Under the pieces are notes generated by a model. It was not told the origin of the DNA. It saw only the letters and a program-made list of their open reading frames with translations, and did no database searches. A DNA stretch of 6,623 bases from Flavobacteriaceae bacterium (GTDB taxonomy: Bacteria > Bacteroidota > Bacteroidia > Flavobacteriales > Flavobacteriaceae), in assembly GCA_030625995.1 (NCBI GenBank), contig DAOUPU010000144.1, positions 1 through 6,623 of the forward strand. Reading direction: 5' to 3'. This document shows, piece after piece, positions 1-5,714 of this stretch. The position numbers were made by a program, and so were the translations under genes. Numbering within the stretch: position 1 is the first letter of the stretch; every line of letters begins with the position of its first letter.

Positions 1-34
1 AATGCCATCCGCCTTTGGCGGATGGTTTTTTTTT
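1..34 (+). terminator. Rho-independent terminator of an upstream gene outside the window
   Basis: A perfect 9-bp stem (CCATCCGCC at 5-13 pairing with GGCGGATGG at 17-25) closes a TTT loop and is followed at once by nine T residues (26-34). This is the classic intrinsic terminator layout for plus-strand transcription, so a plus-strand gene probably ends just left of the window. It also insulates rlmB from upstream readthrough. Confidence 0.9.
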
Positions 35-78
35 GTAAAAAGTCAGGGTTTCACTTAAGTGAAGCCCTGACTTTTTAC
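35..78. repeat. 44-base near-perfect palindrome, possible bidirectional terminator
   Basis: Positions 35-48 pair exactly with 65-78, and the inner part 50-63 (TTCACTTAAGTGAA) is itself a perfect palindrome. The only flaw is a T49/G64 pair, which can wobble in RNA. The whole element can fold into a hairpin of about 20 bp with a tiny loop. It carries five A residues at the left (37-41) and five T residues at the right (72-76), so it could terminate transcription on either strand. It directly follows the terminator at 1-34 and ends one base before the rlmB -7 box. It could also be a dispersed REP-like repeat, which cannot be decided from one copy. Confidence 0.75.
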
Positions 79-79
79 A

Positions 80-87
80 TATCTTTG
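80..87 (+). promoter_or_regulatory. Bacteroidota-type -7 promoter box of rlmB
   Basis: TATCTTTG matches the Bacteroidota -7 consensus TAnnTTTG at every fixed position. Only four C residues separate it from the ATG at 92, so transcription would begin at or within a few bases of the start codon, giving a leaderless or nearly leaderless mRNA. The -33 region falls inside the preceding palindrome. The best candidate there is TTA at 55-57, one base off TTG, with a 22-base spacing. The box is seen directly; its use as a promoter is inferred. Confidence 0.65.
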
Positions 88-91
88 CCCC

Positions 92-832
92 ATGAACAAT
101 GACACCACAAAAATATTTGGGCTAAGAGCAATTATCGAGGCGATCCACTCGGGTAAAGAAATTGAAAAGGTCTATTTGCAAAAAGAATTAAAAGGGGCTT
201 TAGCTTCAGAATTAAATGGTCTGATCAGGAAAAATAAAATTTCCTCTAGTTATGTTCCGGTAGAAAAATTAAATTCTTTATCTAAATTTCAAAACCACCA
301 GGGGGCTATTGCAAAAATATCTTCAATAACCTTTACCGACCTGGAAGAACTTATTGAAAGTGTTTTAAAAAGCGATAAAACACCCCTATTTTTATTATTG
401 GATCAAATAAGTGATGTAAGAAATCTGGGGGCCATTATTCGTACAGCAGAATGTACTGGTGTTCATGGAATTATTATTCCTGTACATGGTAGTGCTCCTG
501 TTAATTCAGAGGCCATAAAAACTTCCGCAGGAGCGGCTTTTAAGCTACCTATTTGCAGGGTAGATCATATTTTGGATGCCATATACCAAATGCAAGCGGT
601 AGATATTGAAATAGTAGCCGTCACTGAAAAAACCAATACGACCTTATTCGATATTGATTTTCTGAAACCAACGGCCCTTGTTTTAGGATCAGAGCACAAA
701 GGTATTTCTGCTTCAGTTTTAAAAATTGCCAATACAAAAGGCAAATTACCCCTTCTGGGTGAAATAGAATCTTTAAATGTTTCTGTAGCCTGTGGCGTTG
801 CACTTTATGAAATTGTTAGACAGCGAATGTAA
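92..832 (+). CDS. rlmB: 23S rRNA (guanosine-2'-O-)-methyltransferase RlmB, TrmH/SPOUT family
   Basis: This 246-residue protein belongs to the SPOUT (TrmH) family. RlmB transfers a methyl group from S-adenosylmethionine to the 2'-OH of a guanosine in the peptidyl-transferase region of 23S rRNA (G2251 in E. coli), in the cytoplasm. Residues 7-75 match the small N-terminal RNA-binding domain (IFGLRAIIEAI at the start). The three SPOUT motifs are intact: motif 1 around D104-P130 with NLGAIIRTAE (N111, R117), motif 2 LVLGSEHKGIS at 196-206, and motif 3 SLNVSVACGVALYE at 227-240, which builds the knotted cofactor site. Length is close to the E. coli enzyme. The start is set by the ATG right after the -7 box. 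It stands alone on the plus strand and converges on the metal-efflux genes. A closely related TrmH-family specificity is possible but less likely. Confidence 0.9.
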   Translation: MNNDTTKIFGLRAIIEAIHSGKEIEKVYLQKELKGALASELNGLIRKNKISSSYVPVEKLNSLSKFQNHQGAIAKISSITFTDLEELIESVLKSDKTPLFLLLDQISDVRNLGAIIRTAECTGVHGIIIPVHGSAPVNSEAIKTSAGAAFKLPICRVDHILDAIYQMQAVDIEIVAVTEKTNTTLFDIDFLKPTALVLGSEHKGISASVLKIANTKGKLPLLGEIESLNVSVACGVALYEIVRQRM

Positions 833-840
833 GAAACGAT

Positions 841-878
841 TACTCACCGGGTGACTTTGAGTCACCCGGTGAGTATCA
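841..878. repeat. Palindromic repeat, copy 1, between convergent rlmB and lipoprotein gene
   Basis: Positions 841-856 pair perfectly with 860-875 (16-bp stem, TTG loop). The 38 bases 841-878 are identical to 1258-1295. The copy lies 8 bases after the rlmB stop and 14 bases from the stop of the minus-strand lipoprotein gene, where it could serve as a shared terminator for convergent transcription. There is no T tract on either side, so it is not a textbook intrinsic terminator. A dispersed REP-like element is the alternative. Confidence 0.85.
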
Positions 879-892
879 ACTACAATGAAGAG

Positions 893-1189
893 CTATTCAT
901 TTTCATGTTCCTCATGACTCCCTTCTGCAGCTTCTTTTTTTACTTCTTTCAAATCCATTTTACAAACTGGGCAAGATCCCGGTTCATGGTAAGTTTTATC
1001 TCCTTCGCATTTCATAGGACACTGGTATTCGGTCGCTGCTATTTCTGATTTTTTTATTTCTTTATCCTTATCTCCTGTCTCTTGCTTTTCGGTTTTCACT
1101 TTTACTTCAACTTTCTTGTTCCCGTCACAGGAGGTAACAAACAATCCAACACTTAAAATTACTATTCCGGTTAAAATTTTTCTTTTCAT
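893..1189 (-). CDS. Small lipoprotein with one heavy-metal-binding (HMBD) module
   Basis: This 98-residue protein starts with a lipoprotein signal: KRK, a hydrophobic stretch (I5-V18) and a lipobox-like FVTSC with the lipidated Cys at position 21, so it should be anchored in the envelope. A Lys/Glu-rich linker (22-50) leads to one heavy-metal-binding module at residues 55-80: C57-P-M-K-C61, then CEGDKTY, then C73-P-V-C76-x-M78-D-L. The tail (84-98) is rich in Glu and His. The module closely resembles the first such module in the neighbouring ATPase (shared CEGDKTY and CPVCxMDL), so copper or silver binding is likely. A role as periplasmic metal buffer or carrier for the efflux system is inference. 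It is the last gene of the minus-strand cluster, but a palindrome separates it from the ATPase gene and it may have its own weak promoter. Confidence 0.85.
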   Translation of the reverse strand: MKRKILTGIVILSVGLFVTSCDGNKKVEVKVKTEKQETGDKDKEIKKSEIAATEYQCPMKCEGDKTYHEPGSCPVCKMDLKEVKKEAAEGSHEEHENE

Positions 1190-1241
1190 TTTTTAAATTA
1201 TAAATTAAATATTTATCTATTCTACTTTTAAATTAATTTTG

Positions 1242-1249
1242 TAAAGATA
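1242..1249 (-). promoter_or_regulatory. Weak candidate -7 box for the lipoprotein gene
   Basis: Read on the minus strand this is TATCTTTA, one base off the Bacteroidota -7 consensus TAnnTTTG. It lies about 50 bases upstream of the lipoprotein ATG in a very AT-rich 124-base intergenic region, downstream of the palindrome that follows the ATPase gene. No TTG is found at the expected -33 distance, which lies inside the palindrome. In such AT-rich DNA a match of this quality can occur by chance. Confidence 0.3.
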
Positions 1250-1256
1250 TAATTTT

Positions 1257-1295
1257 ATACTCACCGGGTGACTTTGAGTCACCCGGTGAGTATCA
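1257..1295. repeat. Palindromic repeat, copy 2, after the ATPase gene
   Basis: Positions 1257-1273 pair perfectly with 1277-1293 (17-bp stem, TTG loop), and 1258-1295 is identical to 841-878. It begins 18 bases past the ATPase stop codon on the minus strand, in the place of a terminator, but the bases that follow on that strand (ATAAAATTATAT) do not form a T tract. It may partly terminate or protect the 3' end of the ATPase mRNA before the lipoprotein gene. Confidence 0.85.
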
Positions 1296-1313
1296 GACAT
1301 TTTTTCAATTCTC

Positions 1314-3824
1314 CTACAATTCAACATTTCTCAATCGCAATGAATTTGCAATCACAGAAACGGAACTAAAACTCATGGCTGCAGCCGCAATCATTGGTGA
1401 GAGTAAAATTCCAAAAAACGGGTACAGTAATCCTGCCGCAATGGGTATGCCAAGAATATTATATACGAAAGCAAAAAACAGGTTTTGTCTTATATTCTTC
1501 ATTACTTCATAACTCAAATTCATTGCTTTTACAATTCCTAATAAATCCCCTTTTACTAATGTTACCTCTGCGCTTTCAATAGCTACATCGGTACCGGTAC
1601 CCATTGCTATACCAATATTGGCCTGAGCCAATGCCGGTGCATCATTTATTCCATCGCCCGCCATAGCGACGATTTTACCTTTTTTTTGTAATTTTTTAAT
1701 CTCTTTTAATTTATCCTCCGGTAAACATTCTGCCATAAAATCACTTAAATGCAATTCATCTGCAACAGCTTTGGCTGTATTTTTATTATCGCCTGTAAGC
1801 ATGATTACCTCTATGCCTCGATTTATCAATTCTTCTATGGCCTGTTTACTGGTTTTTTTAATGGCATCAGATATACTTACAAAACCAACAGCATTTTTAT
1901 CAATAGCTAAAAACGAAACGGTTTTACCTAATTTTTGTTCTGCAATAACCTTGTTAAATAAATCCTTGGGAATCTCAGCATGTACATCTTGCATCAAGTT
2001 TTCATTACCTAATGCAATTTTTTTATTTCCTATTGTACCAATAACCCCTTTACCCGAAATTGCTTCAAAATCTTTTACATCTACTAATTCAACTTTTTGA
2101 TCCTTTGCATATTTAACAACAGCTTCCGCCAATGGATGTTCACTATATTGATTTAAAGAAGCAATATATTGTAATAATTGTTTATTATTTATGGAACTTG
2201 TACTTACCACATTTTCTACCGAAGGTTTTCCCTGGGTAATCGTACCTGTTTTATCTGTAATCAAAACATTCACCTTATTCAAATTTTCCAAAGCTTCCGC
2301 ATTTTTTATCAATATGCCATTTTGTGCGCCTTTACCTACTCCCACCATAACTGCCATAGGAGTGGCTAAACCCAGTGCACAGGGACAAGCGATAATCAAA
2401 ACAGCTATAGCATTTACAAAGGCATATACCTCAGCTGGTTCCGGACCGAAATAACTCCATATAAAAAAGGTTATGATAGCAATGATTATAACAATTGGAA
2501 CGAAATACTTAGAGATCCTATCTGCTAATTTTTGAATAGGAGCTCGAGATCTGCTTGCATTATTAACCAATTGAATGATCTGAGATAACAAGGTTTCTGA
2601 TCCCACTTTTTCTGCTTGTATCACAAATGATCTTGTCCCGTTTATCGTTCCGGAACTTACCCTATCACCAACGTTTTTATCTGCTGGTATCGGTTCTCCA
2701 GTGATCATAGATTCATCTATACTACTATGACCTTCTTTGATCAACCCATCTACAGGAATTTTGTCTCCGGGTTTTACCCGTAGTAAATCTCCTTTTTTAA
2801 TATGATCAATAGATATAAGTTTATCATGACCATCCGGCATTACCAATGTTGCTTCGGTCGGCGCTAATTTTAATAATGCTTTAATGGCACCGCTTGTTTT
2901 ACTATGTGCTCTTGCTTCTAATAGTTGACCTAACAAAACCAAAGTGAGTATTACAGTTACCGCCTCAAAATAAACATAAACTGTTCCGCTTTCCGTTTTG
3001 AAATCATCGGGAAAAATACCGGGAAGCAAAAGTGCAATAACACTAAAAACAAATGCCACACCGGAACCTATCCCGATAAGGGTAAACATATTCAAGTTCC
3101 ATGTAACTATTGACTTCCACGCACGTTCAAAAAACATCCAACAAGCATAAAATACTACCGGAAGCGATAAAATCAATTGAATCCAATTCCATGTATTCTG
3201 TGGAAAAATATTCAACAAAAAATTATTGGGCAACATCTCTGCCATAGCAATTAAAAATATTGGAGCAGTAAATAGCATCGCTATTTTCATTTTTTTTAGC
3301 AAGCTCTGGTAAGTTCTATCTTCGTCACTATCTGTAGGTTCCATTGGTATCAGATCCATACCACATATAGGGCATGCTCCCGGTTCATCCTTTATTATTT
3401 CAGGATGCATGGAACAAGTGTATTTTGTTGAAGCAACTATCCCGATAGCTATCGTGATTGGTTGTTTGATTAGATCCATACCACAAACAGGGCAATCTCC
3501 TGCTTTATCATAGGTCTTGTCGCCTTCACAATGCATTGGGCAATAAAATATACCATTTCCTTTTTCAACCGGTTCGTGCTTGTGTTGGTGTTTGGATTTC
3601 TTACCATCTTTTTCTGGCATTGCAATGGTATAATGTAATCCTGCACTTAATAAGGTTTCTTGTAATTTTTCTAAAGTAATGTGAGAAATCATTTCTATCT
3701 CGACTTCCCCATTTTTTAAATTGGCTGATACCTTCCTAACATCTTTTAGATTTCCAAGGGCACTTTCTACATTGGACTTACATCCATTACAGGTCATTCC
3801 TGTTATTTTGTAGTAGTGTCTCAT
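1314..3824 (-). CDS. copA: Copper/silver-exporting P1B-type ATPase with HMA and two HMBD modules
   Basis: This 836-residue inner-membrane pump couples ATP hydrolysis to export of Cu(I), possibly Ag(I). The N-terminus carries an HMA domain (residues 1-68, GMTCNGC at 9-15), a His-rich linker (KHQHKH, 78-83), then two heavy-metal-binding modules: C95-P-M-H-C99...C111-PVC-GMDL and C137-SMH...C151-PIC-GMDL. Eight membrane segments follow, near 180-198, 214-231, 245-267, 283-300, 443-460, 466-488, 780-800 and 804-826. Catalytic motifs are intact: TGEP (375-378), the metal site CPC (480-482), phosphorylated Asp in DKTGT (D524), HP (563-564), TGDN (677-680) and GDGINDAP (723-730). YN (788-789) and MSFSS (817-821) with CPC are the Cu(I)-type set. 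The ATG overlaps the adaptor stop by 4 bp (ATGA), implying translational coupling. Cu versus Ag cannot be decided from sequence. Confidence 0.93.
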   Translation of the reverse strand: MRHYYKITGMTCNGCKSNVESALGNLKDVRKVSANLKNGEVEIEMISHITLEKLQETLLSAGLHYTIAMPEKDGKKSKHQHKHEPVEKGNGIFYCPMHCEGDKTYDKAGDCPVCGMDLIKQPITIAIGIVASTKYTCSMHPEIIKDEPGACPICGMDLIPMEPTDSDEDRTYQSLLKKMKIAMLFTAPIFLIAMAEMLPNNFLLNIFPQNTWNWIQLILSLPVVFYACWMFFERAWKSIVTWNLNMFTLIGIGSGVAFVFSVIALLLPGIFPDDFKTESGTVYVYFEAVTVILTLVLLGQLLEARAHSKTSGAIKALLKLAPTEATLVMPDGHDKLISIDHIKKGDLLRVKPGDKIPVDGLIKEGHSSIDESMITGEPIPADKNVGDRVSSGTINGTRSFVIQAEKVGSETLLSQIIQLVNNASRSRAPIQKLADRISKYFVPIVIIIAIITFFIWSYFGPEPAEVYAFVNAIAVLIIACPCALGLATPMAVMVGVGKGAQNGILIKNAEALENLNKVNVLITDKTGTITQGKPSVENVVSTSSINNKQLLQYIASLNQYSEHPLAEAVVKYAKDQKVELVDVKDFEAISGKGVIGTIGNKKIALGNENLMQDVHAEIPKDLFNKVIAEQKLGKTVSFLAIDKNAVGFVSISDAIKKTSKQAIEELINRGIEVIMLTGDNKNTAKAVADELHLSDFMAECLPEDKLKEIKKLQKKGKIVAMAGDGINDAPALAQANIGIAMGTGTDVAIESAEVTLVKGDLLGIVKAMNLSYEVMKNIRQNLFFAFVYNILGIPIAAGLLYPFFGILLSPMIAAAAMSFSSVSVIANSLRLRNVEL
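3439..3458. repeat. 20-base palindrome inside the ATPase coding sequence
   Basis: ATCCCGATAGCTATCGTGAT contains a perfect 12-base palindrome (3443-3454) and extends to 20 bases with one mismatched pair (C3442/T3455). It encodes ATPase residues around 123-129, in the short hydrophobic linker (ITIAIGIVAS) joining the two heavy-metal-binding modules. I recall very similar palindromes (CCCGATAGCTATCGGG) as common in Bacteroidota genomes, but that is memory and not checked here. Confidence 0.6.
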
Positions 3825-5653
3825 AATTCTTTATTCAAATGTTTTTCCAATTCTCCACAATCTAACATTTTATCACCAAAATATGGATTTTTAATTTTTT
3901 TATCATAGCTCAACCAATAAGCACCTTTATTATCATTGACCATCGGGCAATATTCTAAATACAAAGGCTTTTCATTTAATGTAATAATTCCAAAATCGTT
4001 TATGACCTCTGATAATTTTAAACTTAGATCTTCAAATTCCCTTCTTTGCAATTCAATATTTTTTGAATTCTGAATTCTTCCTAACGATCTATTGATAGCT
4101 TTTAATGCATCCATCCAAACATTATGAGCATCACCTAAAAGCAAAAGCATATCTACTTCTTTTAAGGCCTTATCAATATTTTTAACCTGATCTTGAGCCT
4201 TAAAAGCATCGCCTTTTACCAATGCATCTTTTAAAACAATATACTCATTAACAACAAACCCTAATTGTTGTTTGAATTTTTTATCAATTTTTGTTTTATC
4301 GATCATGCTCATATCGCTCATATCCTCATTATCATCAGATCCTTTATCATTATTTTTGTTACCCATATCCATATCGGCATGTCCTCCGCTACTTATTTTA
4401 CCTCCCGTAGGATTCATCATACTTTTTTGTCCTAGCAACTGTGCCGATGCGTCTATTCTAAACACTCCATTTGTAGCTATTTCTTCACCATCCTTCAATC
4501 CTTTTTCTATTATATAGAAATCACCCAGATCTGCTCCAAGAATTACCTCTCTATACACAAACGAAATGGTTTTTTCATGTGGAACTTTTACATAGACAAC
4601 AGATCGTTTACCGGTCCAAAGCACAGCTGATTTTGGTATGACCAAGGCATTTTTTCCACTATTCAATTTCGCTTCAATAATACCGTTCGCGTACATTTCC
4701 GGCAATAATTTATGCCCTGAATTATTTATCTCAACTCTAACTTTTGCTACTCTCGTATCTGAAGACACAAACGGATCAATATAAGTTACCTTCCCTCTAT
4801 ACGTTTTTCCGGGAACAGCCTGTAATGTAAACACAACAACATCACCTCTGTTTATCCAGGGAATATCAACTTCATAAGCATCAAACATCACCCATATGTT
4901 GTCAATATTTGCAATCTCAAATAATTTCATTCCCTCCATTACATGATCTCCCAGCTCTACATTTCTTTTCATCACATAACCCGAGTAATCGGCCAATATA
5001 TCTATTTGATCTTGTACTTGACCTCCATTGATAATTGCATCAATTTGAGTATCAGATAGTTTCCATAATTTTAGCTTATTCCTTGATGCCTTGTACAATT
5101 GAGGATATACCTCTTTTGATTTAATGGCTTCAAACAATTCCTTCTGTGCAGAAATCAATTCCGGTGAATACAATCTCACTATCCTCTGCCCTCTTCTTAC
5201 CTTTTCTCCAGTAAAGTTTACATACAATTTTTCAATTCTACCCGGTATATGCGATACTTGCGAATATTGCCTTCTTTCATCCGGTTTCACTGTACCTAAG
5301 AGTCTAACCTTTTTCTTGGCTCCCGATTTCACAACAATACTGGTTTGGATATTTGCCAATTGAATTGCTTCTGCGCTCAATACAATTTCATTGGAAGCGA
5401 TGGTTTCTCCTTCACCATTTGACGTTTCTAACTGTATTAAATCCATACCACATATGGGGCAATTTCCTGGTTTTTCTAATTTTATTTGAGGATGCATTGA
5501 ACAGGTCCATAGCTTCGTTATCGGATCCTGAACATAATCGTGTTCCCCCTCTTTATGAATAACCTCATTTTTATCACTTGAAAACATATTCCCGATGAGA
5601 ATTCCCAGGATTAATATTCCTGCTCCGATAATGTAATTTTTATATTTTTTCAT
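3821..5653 (-). CDS. cusB: CusB-like RND efflux adaptor with HMBD module and C-terminal DUF3347 domain
   Basis: This 610-residue periplasmic adaptor (membrane fusion protein) would bridge an RND metal pump and an outer-membrane channel. Residues 7-23 form one hydrophobic anchor or signal. A heavy-metal-binding module follows at 50-72 (C51-SMH54...C65-PIC68-GMDL). The adaptor core shows a lipoyl-like half around HIPGRIEKLYVNFTGEKVRRGQ (135-156), a helical hairpin starting LYSPELISAQKELFEA (161-176), the second lipoyl half ADYSGYVMKRNVELGDHV (221-238), the beta-barrel (about 250-330) and the proximal domain (about 337-405). A linker at 413-460 is rich in Met, Asp and Gly (HADMDMG, DMSDMSM). The last 145 residues match DUF3347, with YCPM (568-571), GAYWLS, NPYFG and MLDC599G. 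CusB proteins are usually about 400-450 residues, and the excess is the linker plus DUF3347. The stop overlaps the ATPase start. Its start lies 61 bases after the outer-membrane gene, beyond a palindrome. Confidence 0.92.
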   Translation of the reverse strand: MKKYKNYIIGAGILILGILIGNMFSSDKNEVIHKEGEHDYVQDPITKLWTCSMHPQIKLEKPGNCPICGMDLIQLETSNGEGETIASNEIVLSAEAIQLANIQTSIVVKSGAKKKVRLLGTVKPDERRQYSQVSHIPGRIEKLYVNFTGEKVRRGQRIVRLYSPELISAQKELFEAIKSKEVYPQLYKASRNKLKLWKLSDTQIDAIINGGQVQDQIDILADYSGYVMKRNVELGDHVMEGMKLFEIANIDNIWVMFDAYEVDIPWINRGDVVVFTLQAVPGKTYRGKVTYIDPFVSSDTRVAKVRVEINNSGHKLLPEMYANGIIEAKLNSGKNALVIPKSAVLWTGKRSVVYVKVPHEKTISFVYREVILGADLGDFYIIEKGLKDGEEIATNGVFRIDASAQLLGQKSMMNPTGGKISSGGHADMDMGNKNNDKGSDDNEDMSDMSMIDKTKIDKKFKQQLGFVVNEYIVLKDALVKGDAFKAQDQVKNIDKALKEVDMLLLLGDAHNVWMDALKAINRSLGRIQNSKNIELQRREFEDLSLKLSEVINDFGIITLNEKPLYLEYCPMVNDNKGAYWLSYDKKIKNPYFGDKMLDCGELEKHLNKEL

Positions 5654-5673
5654 GTTATTGATGTTTATTTATT

Positions 5674-5705
5674 ATACCTGTCAGGTTTCAAAAACCTGAC
5701 AGGTA
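5674..5705. repeat. Palindrome between outer-membrane factor and adaptor genes
   Basis: Positions 5674-5688 (ATACCTGTCAGGTTT) pair exactly with 5691-5705, a 15-bp inverted repeat around only two central bases. In RNA it would fold to about 14 bp with a four-base loop. It begins 9 bases past the stop of the outer-membrane gene on the minus strand and ends 20 bases before the adaptor ATG. The minus-strand sequence after it (AATAAATAAAC) has no T tract, so full termination is unlikely. An mRNA-processing or stability hairpin, a partial attenuator or a REP-like element all fit. Confidence 0.8.
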
Positions 5706-5714
5706 TGTATAATT

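Noticed and set aside
851..1048. Plus-strand open frame of 65 codons
   Set aside because: It starts inside palindrome copy 1 and runs antisense to the lipoprotein gene. The lipoprotein has a signal peptide and a clear metal-binding module, and this frame has no recognisable features.
841..1295. Insertion sequence or CRISPR array delimited by the two identical palindromes
   Set aside because: No transposase, no target-site duplication and only two copies separated by a gene, so neither an IS element nor a CRISPR array is supported.
1771..2454. Several plus-strand open frames inside the ATPase gene
   Set aside because: They are antisense to the conserved ATPase catalytic region, overlap one another and show no family motifs.
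4061..4080. Adjacent GAATTC repeats within the adaptor gene
   Set aside because: A short direct repeat in AT-rich coding sequence that fits the protein frame; no sign of function.
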